Positions 34,377 through 43,154 are shown, numbered from the stretch's first letter. The stretch: DNA of 64,000 nucleotides from JBAZMA01 sp041649995 (GCA_041649995.1 JBAZMA010000003.1:132505-196504), one strand, 5' to 3'. Notes: generated by a model from the sequence alone, not told the origin. Numbers and translations: made by a program.

Positions 34377-34447
34377 TACCAAGACACAGTGGTAGTGTCA
34401 CAATGCAAAGGGGCGTTTCCTAATCAATAGAGGAACGCCCTTTTTTT
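34377..34447 (+). ncRNA. Candidate small RNA of about 71 bases
   Basis: Bounded by the promoter above and a terminator. Hairpin 1: GACAC/GTGTC (34383-34399). Single-stranded CACAATGCAAAG-like linker. Hairpin 2: GGGCGTTTCC with GGAACGCCC (34411-34440), one bulge, followed by seven Ts. No protein is encoded. It looks like an independent short regulatory transcript; I do not recognise an Rfam family. Confidence 0.6.
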
Positions 34448-34778
34448 GCCGCAGAAGGCGGCATACCCGCGCAATTCCATTAAGCGCGGGGTATAAGCAG
34501 AAGGCGGCAGAAGGCGGCATACCCGCGCTTGCCAGAAAGGCGAATACTGGCGCATTACCGAATAAGCGCCAGGGTATCATTAAGCGCGTAAGCAGCATGG
34601 CATACCCGTGTTCCGCCAGAGAGGGCGGATACTGGCGAATTACCAAATTAGCGCCAGATAGCTTTGCGGGGTATAAGCAGAAGGCGGCATACCTGCGCTC
34701 CGCCACAGGGCGGATACTGGCGCAATACCGAATAAGCGCCAGGTAACATTAAGCGCGGGGTATAAGCCCGGTAACATA
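34448..34778. repeat. Cluster of palindromic REP-like repeats
   Basis: Three copies of an inverted repeat CTGGCGC/GCGCCAG with a 12-14-base loop (34547-34572, 34631-34657, 34717-34742) alternate with copies of GGCGGCATACCCGCGC-like units (34456, 34515, 34591, 34684), some closed by GCGCGGGGTAT. CCGCC...GGGCGG stems occur within. The organisation resembles bacterial interspersed mosaic elements or decayed hairpin mobile elements. It has no 7-base periodicity, unlike the neighbouring array. Confidence 0.7.
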
Positions 34779-34806
34779 GGCGGCAATTGACGCCGCAAGG
34801 ATGAAG

Positions 34807-34851
34807 ACGTCCAAAGGAGACTCCAAAGGGGTCCCTCTGGGCGTTTTTTTT
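34807..34851 (+). terminator. Terminator or attenuator upstream of the porin-amtB-glnK operon
   Basis: ACGTCCA (34807-34813) pairs with TGGGCGT (34838-34844) around an inner partly paired region, with eight Ts. A second stem, GCGGC/GCCGC, lies just upstream (34780-34796). It is 89 bases before the porin ATG, so either it ends a transcript from the repeat cluster or it attenuates the operon. Confidence 0.6.
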
Positions 34852-34940
34852 GTTTTTCCCTTCAAGGAGGATGACATAAGCACGATGCCGTGTCACAAAA
34901 GAAGAATTTCATAAAACAGCATCATAAAAGAGAGGGAGTT

Positions 34941-35747
34941 ATGCCAAAAAGATTTAAAAAGGCCTTGAGCGCGGGGTTATGTCTTTTGATGACAGGTTTG
35001 GCTCACCCGGTGATCGCAGGCGCGCCGCAAAGCGATGCGACCTTCTTCGGTTATTGTCAGAAGATCTTCCGGGGGCTGGACCTTTCTTTATCCGGCAGCC
35101 TTGATTTCTACTCAAAATATGTCTGGAGAGGCTTTACGCTTGACAGTGACCCGGTTCTTCAGCCTTCTTTCAGTGTTTCCGCCAAAGGATTCACATTCAC
35201 ATTCTGGAATAACTCGGATGTGGCTGATGACGACGCCTCGAAGTCCAATGAGATCGATCTGACGGTCGATTACACCCGGACGTTCGGCATTTTGAGCGTT
35301 TCTGCCGGTCATATCTATTACGACTTTCCCGGCACGAATGGTTACAGCAAAGAGTTCTACGTGGGGATGGGACTGTGCGAGATCCCCCTCGTCGGCTGGC
35401 CGGTGACGCTCGCGTTTAAGTATTACCGCGATTACGGCGACCAGAACCATGGAGGCGGTCTGGGAAATTATTTTGAAACGGCCCTGGGATACAGCATGGT
35501 TGTCCTCAAAGAACCGCAGGTGAAACTGGACCTTGGCGCGGTCCATGGCTATAACCACAATCTCTTTATGGCCGGGGACGGGGGCCAGGCGACCCTTTCG
35601 GCGGGCCTGAGCGTCCCTTTAACGGAAAATCTCATGTTTAAACCACGGTTGAATTATACCATCCCTTACGGCGATCTTGCCGATGACGGCATCGGCAATC
35701 AGGATTCTGTCGTTTGGGGCGGGTTCAGTCTGGCTTATTCTTTTTAA
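34941..35747 (+). CDS. TorF-like putative outer-membrane porin
   Basis: 268 residues from the ATG at 34941, selected for the GAGAGGGAG ahead and the clean signal peptide (ALSAGLCLLMTGLAHPVIA). The mature protein is a run of amphipathic beta strands (LSGSLDFYSKYVWRGF is the family opening) ending in an aromatic, GGFSLAYSF. TorF-type proteins are probable channels and are often placed beside ammonium transporters, as here. It likely lets ammonium or amines cross the outer membrane. Confidence 0.8.
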   Translation: MPKRFKKALSAGLCLLMTGLAHPVIAGAPQSDATFFGYCQKIFRGLDLSLSGSLDFYSKYVWRGFTLDSDPVLQPSFSVSAKGFTFTFWNNSDVADDDASKSNEIDLTVDYTRTFGILSVSAGHIYYDFPGTNGYSKEFYVGMGLCEIPLVGWPVTLAFKYYRDYGDQNHGGGLGNYFETALGYSMVVLKEPQVKLDLGAVHGYNHNLFMAGDGGQATLSAGLSVPLTENLMFKPRLNYTIPYGDLADDGIGNQDSVVWGGFSLAYSF

Positions 35748-35781
35748 AAGAAGACAGGAACGTGGAAGGAGGAGGTTGTTT

Positions 35782-37116
35782 ATGTTCAGGAGAATCCGAA
35801 ATATATTAGGGGGAGGTGTCCTTGTTCTTCTGGGTTTGGCGGGGACGGCAGCCTGCGAGCCGCAGGCCGGCGCTGCCAGCCAGACAGGCGTGGATACACT
35901 CTGGGTTTTGATGACGGCCTTTCTTGTGTTTTTCATGCAGGCGGGCTTCGGCATGGTGGAGGCGGGATTTATCCGCGCGAAAAATGTCTGCAATATCCTG
36001 ACAAAGAATTTTCTGGATTTTTGCATGGCATCGCTGGGGTTTTTCATCTTTGGTTACGCCCTGATGTTCGGCGACGGAAACGGTTTCATGGGTTTCACGG
36101 GATGGTTCCTGTCGGGGGCCAAGAGCGGTTCGGGTGTTCCCTTATACGCGTTCTGGCTCTTTCAGGCGGCTTTTTGCGGCGCGGCGGCGACCATCGTGGC
36201 CGGCGGGATGGCTGAGCGTATGAAATTCCCCGCGTATCTGATCTATTCTTTTCTGATCTCCGCGTTCATTTATCCGATTGTCGGGCATTGGATCTGGGGA
36301 GGGGGCTGGCTTTCGAAAATGGGATTCGCGGATTTTGCCGGCTCAACCGTGGTGCACGCCCTGGGCGGGGTGGCTGCCCTGGTGGGGACCATGATGCTAA
36401 AGCCGCGCACAGGCAAGTATAACGCGGACGGTTCGGCCAATGTGATTGCCGGCCATTCGATTCCCCTGGCGTCTTTGGGTGTTTTTATCCTCTGGTTCGG
36501 ATGGTTCGGTTTTAATCCGGGCTCGACGTTAAGCGTCGGGAACGGAGAACTGATAGCCCGGGTGGCCATCAATACGAACCTGTCGGCCGCGATGGGCGGC
36601 ATTGTGGCGATGGCGACCGTTTGGAAAATGTTCGGCAAACCCGACCTTTCCATGGCCATGAACGGCGCTTTGGCGGGTTTGGTCGCGATCACCGCGCCTT
36701 GCGCTTTTGTGGATCCCTGGGCGTCCATCGTCATCGGAGCGATAGCCGGCGGGCTTGTCGTCATGGGCGTTGTGGTCCTGGATAAACTCAAGATCGACGA
36801 TCCCGTAGGCGCCGTTCCTGTCCATTGCCTCAACGGCATCTGGGGCACATTGTCGGTCGGGATATTCGGCAAGGCGGCCTTGGGCCTGGCTCATGACGGC
36901 CTGCTCTATGGCGGCGGGTTTAAACAGCTGGCCATCCAGGCGCTGGGCGTAGGTTCCGTGCTTTTATTTATCGTTTTTTCCATGGGCATCGTTTTTAAGT
37001 TGATCGATATTTTCCTCGGGCTTCGCGTTTCCCGCGAGGAAGAGCTGAAAGGCTTGGACATCGGCGAGCACGGAATGGAGTCTTACGCCGGTTTCCAGAT
37101 ATTTACGACACAGTAG
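35782..37116 (+). CDS. amtB: AmtB-type ammonium transporter
   Basis: 444 residues, start at 35782 with GGAGGAGG upstream. A signal-like segment is followed by eleven predicted helices. The twin pore histidines are in STVVHALGG and VPVHCLNGIWG, and NPGS and GAGF-like family sequences (FFMQAGFGMVEAGF) are present. The cytoplasmic tail ends MESYAGFQIFTTQ. It conducts ammonia/ammonium across the inner membrane and is gated by the PII protein encoded 19 bases downstream. Confidence 0.95.
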   Translation: MFRRIRNILGGGVLVLLGLAGTAACEPQAGAASQTGVDTLWVLMTAFLVFFMQAGFGMVEAGFIRAKNVCNILTKNFLDFCMASLGFFIFGYALMFGDGNGFMGFTGWFLSGAKSGSGVPLYAFWLFQAAFCGAAATIVAGGMAERMKFPAYLIYSFLISAFIYPIVGHWIWGGGWLSKMGFADFAGSTVVHALGGVAALVGTMMLKPRTGKYNADGSANVIAGHSIPLASLGVFILWFGWFGFNPGSTLSVGNGELIARVAINTNLSAAMGGIVAMATVWKMFGKPDLSMAMNGALAGLVAITAPCAFVDPWASIVIGAIAGGLVVMGVVVLDKLKIDDPVGAVPVHCLNGIWGTLSVGIFGKAALGLAHDGLLYGGGFKQLAIQALGVGSVLLFIVFSMGIVFKLIDIFLGLRVSREEELKGLDIGEHGMESYAGFQIFTTQ

Positions 37117-37135
37117 GAGAAGGGAGGATGCGGAT

Positions 37136-37477
37136 ATGAAACTGATCATTGCCATGATCCAGCCCCATAAGCTGCCGGATGTCAAGAAGGCCCTGTTTGA
37201 CGCCGATGTCCACAAGATGACGGTGACAAACGCCCTGGGCTGCGGCCAGCAAAAGGGGTTTATGGAGACGTATCGCGGCGTTATTACGGAAGTGAACCTG
37301 CTCAAAAAAACGCGCATTGAGATTGCGGTGAACGAGGATTTCCTTGAGCCGACCATCGAGGCCATTATCAAAGGGGCCAGGTCCGGGAATATCGGTGACG
37401 GGAAGATCTTTGTTCTCGACCTGGCAGACTGTGTCCGGATAAGGACCGGGGAAAAAGGAAGGGAGGCGATCGGGTAG
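37136..37477 (+). CDS. glnK: PII signalling protein of the GlnK type, T-loop tyrosine missing
   Basis: 113 residues with the P-II fold: MKLIIAMIQPHKLPDVKKAL, then the T-loop region KGFMETYRGVITEVNLL, then the C-terminal GDGKIFVLDLADCVRIRTGE (ATP/2-oxoglutarate site). In E. coli GlnB/GlnK the T-loop tyrosine 51 is uridylylated; the aligned position here is threonine (RGVIT), so modification by GlnD is not expected. Regulation would be by nucleotide and 2-oxoglutarate only. It blocks AmtB when nitrogen is plentiful. Confidence 0.92.
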   Translation: MKLIIAMIQPHKLPDVKKALFDADVHKMTVTNALGCGQQKGFMETYRGVITEVNLLKKTRIEIAVNEDFLEPTIEAIIKGARSGNIGDGKIFVLDLADCVRIRTGEKGREAIG

Positions 37478-37504
37478 CCGGATAAATCTTACGATAAGCA
37501 GGAA

Positions 37505-37550
37505 AGAGGCTTTGAGGCCTTTAAGACCAGGGCCTCGAGGCCTCTTTTTT
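37505..37550 (+). terminator. Terminator after glnK
   Basis: AGAGGC and GAGGCC at the left pair with GGCCTC and GGCCTCT at the right to form a long stem, followed by six Ts. Confidence 0.85.
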
Positions 37551-37586
37551 CGTTTATTTTATCGGGCATCCACGTATAATATTCCT

Positions 37587-38768
37587 ATGGACAGAAATTC
37601 CGCGATGCGTTTTATCCTGATGATGGGGCTGGTGAGCCTTTTCGGCGATATGGCCTATGAGGGCGGCCGCAGCATGACAGGCCCATTCATGGCTTTTTTG
37701 GGCGCCAGCGCCGCTGTTGTCGGGGTTGTTTCAGGCCTTGGCGAATTCCTGGGATATTCCCTGAGGCTGGTATTCGGTCTTGCCGCGGACCGGACCAGGG
37801 CATATTGGCCTTTGACATTTTTGGGTTATGGCCTGACTTTCGCGATCCCGTTTTTGGCCCTGGCCGGGACCTGGCAGGCCGCGGCCGCTTTCATCATTCT
37901 GGAACGCGTAGGGAAGGCCATCCGTTCTCCGGCCCGCGACGCGATCCTGTCTTACGCCACAAAACAGGTGGGCCGGGGGTGGGGTTTTGCCATCCACGAG
38001 GCCATGGACCAGATCGGAGCCATCGCGGGGCCTTTGATCTTTGCCGGCATTTTCGCCTGGAAAAACAGTTATCGTGCCGGCTTCGGCGTTCTTGCCGTTC
38101 CTGCCGCTTTGATGTTTTTGTTCCTTGTGCTTTCCCGGGCCAGGGCGCGTTCCCCTGAAGATTTCGAGGCCATGAAAAAGGCCGGGCCCTTGACCCAGGC
38201 GGAAAGCCGGTTTTCCGCCTCTTACCGGCATTACGCGGCGTTCAGTTTTTTGTGCGTGGCCGGGTTCATCAATTTTCAGATCATTTCTTATCACTGGAAG
38301 GCCCAGGCAATGTTTCCCATGGCCTGGATCCCGTTGATCTACGCCTTGGCCATGGGCGTGGATGCCGCGGCGGCGCTGGCCGTCGGAAAGGCTTATGACC
38401 GCTGGGGATTAAAAACCCTGGGATTGATCCCTCTGTTTACCGTGTGTGTCCCTGTCCTGGTTTTTCTGCCCGCGGGCCTGCCTGCGGCCGCCGGCGTCGC
38501 GGTCGTCTGGGGCGTCATCATGGGAATGCACGAAACCGTGATGCGCGCGGCCATTGCCGATTTGACTCATATCCAGAAAAGGGGTTTCGGTTACGGCCTG
38601 TTTAACGCTTTGTACGGGGCGGCCTGGTTTTTCGGCAGTTCGATGGCAGGCTGGCTTTATGACCGTCATAGAATTTTTGTTTTTCTTTTTGTCTTTGTCG
38701 TGGAGTTGGCCGCGTTCGCCGTATTCTGGAAATACTTAAGAAAGCCGGCGACAAAACCCGCGGATTAA
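37587..38768 (+). CDS. MFS transporter (first of two)
   Basis: 393 residues, about 11-12 membrane helices. MFS signatures: GDMAYEGGRSMTGPF near the N-terminus, FGLAADRTRAYWP (loop 2-3 motif) and ERVGKAIRSPARDAILSYA. The start at 37587 sits seven bases after a TATAAT box (37575-37580) and has no Shine-Dalgarno, so the mRNA may be leaderless. Substrate unknown; the family includes drug and sugar-phosphate exporters. Confidence 0.85.
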   Translation: MDRNSAMRFILMMGLVSLFGDMAYEGGRSMTGPFMAFLGASAAVVGVVSGLGEFLGYSLRLVFGLAADRTRAYWPLTFLGYGLTFAIPFLALAGTWQAAAAFIILERVGKAIRSPARDAILSYATKQVGRGWGFAIHEAMDQIGAIAGPLIFAGIFAWKNSYRAGFGVLAVPAALMFLFLVLSRARARSPEDFEAMKKAGPLTQAESRFSASYRHYAAFSFLCVAGFINFQIISYHWKAQAMFPMAWIPLIYALAMGVDAAAALAVGKAYDRWGLKTLGLIPLFTVCVPVLVFLPAGLPAAAGVAVVWGVIMGMHETVMRAAIADLTHIQKRGFGYGLFNALYGAAWFFGSSMAGWLYDRHRIFVFLFVFVVELAAFAVFWKYLRKPATKPAD

Positions 38769-38784
38769 GGCCGCGCCCCTTGCT

Positions 38785-40095
38785 ATGCGCACATCCCGCC
38801 GTTTTGCCAAAGATGACGACAGCCGCAGGAGCCTGAACGCGTCCTTGCGCGACGGAATTTTCGCCAGCGTCATGAACGGGTTTACCGCTGAATACTTCAC
38901 GCCCTTTCTTCTGCTTTTGGGCGCAGGGGTGCGCCAAGTCGGCATTTTGAACGCCGCGCAAAACCTGGCCGCGTCTTTCGTCCAGTTCAAAAGCGCCGAT
39001 CTGACGGTGGCTGTCAGGTCCCGGCGAAAAATCTTTGTTCTTTTCGTTTTTCTCCAGGTTTTGACGCTGGCGCCTATGGTTTTTTGCGCTCTCTGGAAGA
39101 CCCCGATCTGGGTTTTTATTTCCCTGGTTGTTTTGTTCGCGGCCTGTAACGGCCTGGCGACTCCGGCCTGGAGCAGCCTTATGTCTGAACTCGTCAGGCC
39201 TGAGGTCAGGGGAGCCTATTTTGGCTGGAGGAATAAGACGCTCGGCCTCATCACGGTGGGCGCGACATTGGCCGCCGGATGGCTGCTTTCGGCTTTAAAC
39301 GGTTTCAGTCCTTTCACGGCCTTTGCCTTTATTTTTGCCTGCGCTTTTATTTTCCGTCTTATTTCCTGGTATTTTTTGACGCGCATGCATGAGCCACCCC
39401 TGACCCATAGCAAAATTCACCAGTTCACCTTGTTTCAGTTCGTTCGCCGACTTAAAGAAAGCAATTTCGCCAAATTCGTCCTGTTCGTGGCCGCGATGAA
39501 TTTTTCCGTCAATCTCGCTTCGCCTTTTTTCGCGGTGCTGATGATCCGGGATTTCCATTTTAGCTATCCTCTTTACGGCGCGATTACCGCGACCGCGACA
39601 CTCACCGTGTGTCTTCTGGCGGGCCGCTGGGGAAGATACGCCGACCATGTGGGCAATATCAGGATCCTGAAACTGACCAGCCCCCTGATCGGCGCGATCC
39701 CTCTGTTATGGATCCTGAATCATCACCCGGCCTTCTTGTTTTTTGCCCAGATATTCAGCGGATTCATGTGGGCAGGTTTTAATTTGTGCGCCTCAAATTT
39801 CATCTATGATGCGGTCATTCCGGAGAAAAGGACGCGCTGCATCGCCTATTTTAACCTTTTTAACGGTCTTGCCTTAGGGGTAGGGGGGTATCTGGGAGGG
39901 TTCCTTGCCCCCAGGCTTCCTGTGTTATTTGGTTATAAGTTATTGACATTATTATTGATATCCGCAATTCTGAGGATGGCCATCGGCCTGGTTATGCCTA
40001 GATTTATCAAAGAAGTCCGGCCTGTGAAGCCTGTTCAAGCCAAAGATTTGTTTTTGAGCTTTGTCGGCATGAGGTCTTTGGGATACAAAATTTAG
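38785..40095 (+). CDS. MFS transporter (second of two)
   Basis: 436 residues, about 12 membrane helices, 16 bases after the previous MFS gene. The N-terminal 20 residues are charged and rich in Arg/Asp. The loop between helices 4 and 5 carries MSELVRPEVRGAYFGWRNK, a pattern common in uncharacterised MFS proteins of this subtype. A second family signature is visible near FMWAGFNLCASNFIYDAV. The substrate cannot be inferred; the pair may work on related compounds. Confidence 0.82.
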   Translation: MRTSRRFAKDDDSRRSLNASLRDGIFASVMNGFTAEYFTPFLLLLGAGVRQVGILNAAQNLAASFVQFKSADLTVAVRSRRKIFVLFVFLQVLTLAPMVFCALWKTPIWVFISLVVLFAACNGLATPAWSSLMSELVRPEVRGAYFGWRNKTLGLITVGATLAAGWLLSALNGFSPFTAFAFIFACAFIFRLISWYFLTRMHEPPLTHSKIHQFTLFQFVRRLKESNFAKFVLFVAAMNFSVNLASPFFAVLMIRDFHFSYPLYGAITATATLTVCLLAGRWGRYADHVGNIRILKLTSPLIGAIPLLWILNHHPAFLFFAQIFSGFMWAGFNLCASNFIYDAVIPEKRTRCIAYFNLFNGLALGVGGYLGGFLAPRLPVLFGYKLLTLLLISAILRMAIGLVMPRFIKEVRPVKPVQAKDLFLSFVGMRSLGYKI

Positions 40096-40135
40096 TTCCC
40101 TTCCCAGTTTTAGTGAAAAAAATCACAAAACAACC

Positions 40136-40163
40136 TTGACAAGCCTCCCCCATATGTTATATT
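40136..40163 (+). promoter_or_regulatory. Promoter of the rex-hydrogenase region
   Basis: TTGACA (40136-40141), 16-base spacer, TATATT (40158-40163), 88 bases before the rex ATG. The Rex-like operator at 40175 overlaps the start of transcription. Confidence 0.6.
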
Positions 40164-40174
40164 TATATTGTTTA

Positions 40175-40192
40175 TTGTGATTTTTAGAACAA
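40175..40192. promoter_or_regulatory. Rex-type operator upstream of rex
   Basis: TTGTGATTTTTAGAACAA, an 18-base site with the outer TTGT and ACAA expected of Rex boxes, embedded in a wider inverted repeat ATATTGTT...AACAATAT. Rex commonly represses its own gene when NADH is low. Confidence 0.6.
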
Positions 40193-40250
40193 TATAAATC
40201 CTCCCGAAATTTCCCCTGATTCAGATGGAAGAGTAGCCTGGAGGGCTAAG

Positions 40251-40907
40251 ATGATCAACAAAAAGTGTATCATCCGTTTATTAAGGTATAAGAACGCCCT
40301 TCACCGGCTCAATAACCTCGGATTTGTCAAAGTGTTTTCGGACAACCTGGCGGATGCCGTCGGAGTGACGGCCTCCCAGGTTCGCAAGGATTTCTCGCTT
40401 TTCGGGATCTGTGGCCATAAGCGGGGCGGATACAAGATCGAGGCGCTCCTGGAAAAACTGAATCATATCCTTGGCAAGAATGAACAGCAGAAGGTCGTTA
40501 TCGTCGGAAGCGGTAATATCGGATCGGCCCTGATGAAATACAGGGGGTTTGAAAAAGAGGGCATGAAGATAGCCGCCTGCTTTGATATTGACCCCGCCAA
40601 ATACGACCGGAAAGAAGGCGATATTCCCGTTCTGCCTCTGGAGGGGCTCAGGGATTTTGTGCGGGAGCACAATATCAAAATCGGCATCATCGCTGTGCCT
40701 GACATCGCAGCCCAGCAGGTCCTGGATCTGATGCTGGCCGCCGGGATCAAGGGGGTTGTGAATTTCGCGCCCATCCGCCTGCGGGCTGCCAGCGGTGCCG
40801 TCATCAATAATGTGAACCTGGTCCTGGAGCTGGAGACCGTCATTTATTTCATCATTAACGGGCTGGAAAAATCCATCGCAGAGATCCATGAAGAGCAGAA
40901 ATCTTAA
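40251..40907 (+). CDS. rex: Redox-sensing transcriptional repressor Rex
   Basis: 218 residues. Winged-helix DNA-binding domain ~1-75 with the diagnostic SQVRKDFSLFGICGHKRGGY; Rossmann domain from ~82 with VVIVGSGNIGSALM that binds NAD(H); domain-swap helix at the C-terminus. Rex binds DNA when NAD+ is high and leaves when NADH rises, so it de-represses hydrogen and fermentation genes. Here it sits at the head of the hydrogenase locus, with a matching operator upstream. It overlaps the kinase gene by 20 bases. Confidence 0.95.
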   Translation: MINKKCIIRLLRYKNALHRLNNLGFVKVFSDNLADAVGVTASQVRKDFSLFGICGHKRGGYKIEALLEKLNHILGKNEQQKVVIVGSGNIGSALMKYRGFEKEGMKIAACFDIDPAKYDRKEGDIPVLPLEGLRDFVREHNIKIGIIAVPDIAAQQVLDLMLAAGIKGVVNFAPIRLRAASGAVINNVNLVLELETVIYFIINGLEKSIAEIHEEQKS

Positions 40908-42735
40908 AACCAATATCATCCTGGCGTTTTTCGCCGTGATCGGCATTCTGGCCGTTCTTGTCGCGATCTTCGGCTACGGCGTTATCAGGACGACCGTGTT
41001 CCAGCGGATCCAGAAACAGGTCAAGAATGACCTGAAGATCGCGCGTTGGGCCTACAATAACGAAATCGAACGCATCCGGCTGGCTTTCAACCTGGTCGGG
41101 CCGTCCAACGATCTGGAGAAGCTCAAAGACCAGATCGGGCTGGACTATATCCATGTTGTGGATAAGGCCCAGTTGCCCGATGTCAAAAGCGAAGTGGTGC
41201 GGGCCGCTTTCCAAGGCGAACCCCTGGCGGGCACGCGCATCATAGGGCCCGAGGAACTCAAGGGCATGGGCCGTTCCCTGTATGAGCGTTCCGTCATTTC
41301 CATAAAAACCACGCCCAAGGCCCGGCCCACGGACCGCACGATTTTGGACAGCGCCATGGCCGTTGGATATGCCAAGCCGCTCTTTGACGACAAGGGCAGG
41401 GTCCGCTCCGTCTTGTACGGCGGAAAGATCGTTAATCGCGATTTTGCACTTGTGGACCGCATCCGCCATTTCGTTTTCGAAAATCAGATGTATGGCGGCC
41501 GCCCCGTGGGCACGGTGACGATCTTTCTGAATGATGTCAGGATCTCCACCAATGTCCTGGATAAGAACGGTTCCCGCGCCATCGGGACGCGCGTTTCGGA
41601 AACCGTCTATAAAAAAGTCGTGGAGGAGGGGCAGACCTGGCTGGATCGGGCCTTTGTGGTCACGGACTGGTATTTGACGGCGTATGAACCTATCCGCAAT
41701 ATCGAGGGCGAGGTCATCGGGATCCTTTATGTGGGTACCCTGGAAAAACCTTTCGTGGATATGCAGCGCAATATTTTTCTGGCATTTCTGGGGATCGTCG
41801 CTGTCGCGTCCGTTTTAGCCCTGATTTTGGCTTTGATTCTGGCGCAGGCCATGACCAAACCCCTGGTGAGGCTCTTAAACGCCACAGGCAGTTTTTCTCG
41901 AGATCTTTCCCACAGGATCGAGCCGCTGGGCAGCCAGGTCAAAGAGATCGATGTCCTCGCCTCCGCTTTTAACAGTATGGCCGGCAAGCTGGCCGAACGG
42001 GAGAAGAGGCTTGAGGCCTTGAACTTTCAGCTGGAAGCCCTGAATAAGAGTTATCTGGATTTGGTGGGATTTGTGTCGCATGAACTTAAAGGCATTCTGT
42101 CCTCGACGATCATGAACGCCTACACGGTCCGGGACGGGTTTTTGGGAATGGTGAATTTTAAACAGCGCAAGGCGCTGGATTCGGTGACGCGCAACCTGGA
42201 CCATCTGGACGCCACCGTTAAGAATTTCCTGAATCTCAGCCGTATGGAAAAAGGAGAACTGTCTGTCCGGAAATCTCAAGTCCGCCTGCGTGAAGATGTC
42301 GTGGAGAGTTCGCTTGAGACCTTTGCCAAGCCGATGGCCGACAAAGGCATGCGGGTCGTCAACAATGTGGGACGGGAATGGAAGGTTTCAGCCGACCCCG
42401 ATCTTCTGCAGATCGTTTTGAACAATCTCGTGGGAAACGCGGTGAAGTACGCCAGCAGGGACGGGGAGCTGGTTTTGGACGCGAGCGTCGCGGACGGCCG
42501 CGTGCGCGTGGAGATCTATAACGACGGACGTCCGTTGTCCGGTGAGGAGGCCGGCCGGCTCTTTCGGAGATTTTCCAGGCTTAAGGCCGAGGAAACGCGA
42601 AACGTGCAGGGAACGGGCCTCGGGCTTTTTGTCAGCAAGGAGATCATCGAAAAGCACGGGGGCAGGATCTGGGTTGAGGCCCGGCCGAAAGGCAATGCCT
42701 TTATTTTCGAGATCCCGGTTTTCAGGCCCGCGTGA
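40888..42735 (+). CDS. Cache-HAMP sensor histidine kinase of the hydrogenase locus
   Basis: 615 residues. Membrane helix ~8-30; extracellular double-Cache-like domain ~31-285 (GYAKPLFDDKGRVRSVLYGG, WYLTAYEPIRNIEGEVIG); second helix ~292-315; HAMP ~316-370; kinase core with FVSHELKGILSS (acceptor His), NNLVGNAVKYA (N box) and GTGLGLFVSKEIIEKHGG (G2). It overlaps rex by 20 bases, so sensing of an external ligand and of NADH are encoded together. The nearest free receiver in the locus is at 50097, its likely partner. Confidence 0.92.
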   Translation: MKSRNLKTNIILAFFAVIGILAVLVAIFGYGVIRTTVFQRIQKQVKNDLKIARWAYNNEIERIRLAFNLVGPSNDLEKLKDQIGLDYIHVVDKAQLPDVKSEVVRAAFQGEPLAGTRIIGPEELKGMGRSLYERSVISIKTTPKARPTDRTILDSAMAVGYAKPLFDDKGRVRSVLYGGKIVNRDFALVDRIRHFVFENQMYGGRPVGTVTIFLNDVRISTNVLDKNGSRAIGTRVSETVYKKVVEEGQTWLDRAFVVTDWYLTAYEPIRNIEGEVIGILYVGTLEKPFVDMQRNIFLAFLGIVAVASVLALILALILAQAMTKPLVRLLNATGSFSRDLSHRIEPLGSQVKEIDVLASAFNSMAGKLAEREKRLEALNFQLEALNKSYLDLVGFVSHELKGILSSTIMNAYTVRDGFLGMVNFKQRKALDSVTRNLDHLDATVKNFLNLSRMEKGELSVRKSQVRLREDVVESSLETFAKPMADKGMRVVNNVGREWKVSADPDLLQIVLNNLVGNAVKYASRDGELVLDASVADGRVRVEIYNDGRPLSGEEAGRLFRRFSRLKAEETRNVQGTGLGLFVSKEIIEKHGGRIWVEARPKGNAFIFEIPVFRPA

Positions 42736-42794
42736 TGAAGACGCGAAGATTTTTTTAGAGTTGTAAAAATCCGTGTTGTCAAAGGAGGGTAATC

Positions 42795-43154
42795 GTGGTC
42801 ACACCAATGGATGTCATCAAAAAGAAAAGGGCGGAGGCGATCAACAGGATCCTCGGCAAGGGTTATTTATCGACCAAGAGGGTCTATGTCGGCATGGCGA
42901 CTTGCGAGATCGCCGCGGGTTCCAAGGGCGTTATGGAGATTTTTGAGAGCGCCGTCAAGAAGGAGGGGCTGACCGACGTCTATTTGAGCCAGAAGGGCTG
43001 CGCCGGGCGATGCAATCTGGAACCCACCGTGGAAGTCGTCGAGGAAGGCAAGATTCCCGTGAAATACGGCAAGGTCACCGCGGAAATGGCGCGCAGGATC
43101 ATCGATCAGCATTTGAAGAAGGGTGAAGTTATCAAAGAGTGGATCATCAGATAA
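42795..43154 (+). CDS. HndB-like [2Fe-2S] thioredoxin-fold protein
   Basis: 119 residues starting at a GTG with AAAGGAGG ahead. The thioredoxin-like [2Fe-2S] domain has cysteines in YVGMATCEIAAGS and QKGCAGRCNLEP, and so lacks one of the four usual ligands at the first pair, as is typical of HndB-like proteins. It is an accessory subunit or electron relay of NADP/NAD-dependent multimeric [FeFe] hydrogenases. The order HndB-HydB-HydA-HydC is consistent with that. Confidence 0.82.
   Translation: MVTPMDVIKKKRAEAINRILGKGYLSTKRVYVGMATCEIAAGSKGVMEIFESAVKKEGLTDVYLSQKGCAGRCNLEPTVEVVEEGKIPVKYGKVTAEMARRIIDQHLKKGEVIKEWIIR

Noticed and set aside
34448..34778. CRISPR array
   Set aside because: Repeats vary in sequence and spacing and are palindromes; no constant repeat with unique spacers and no cas genes.
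34807..34851. glnA or other nitrogen-linked riboswitch before the amt operon
   Set aside because: Only a terminator-like hairpin and one short stem are visible, with no conserved ligand-binding core.
34398..34896. Two minus-strand frames across the palindrome cluster
   Set aside because: They read through repeated hairpins and a terminator; similar peptide fragments recur because the DNA repeats.
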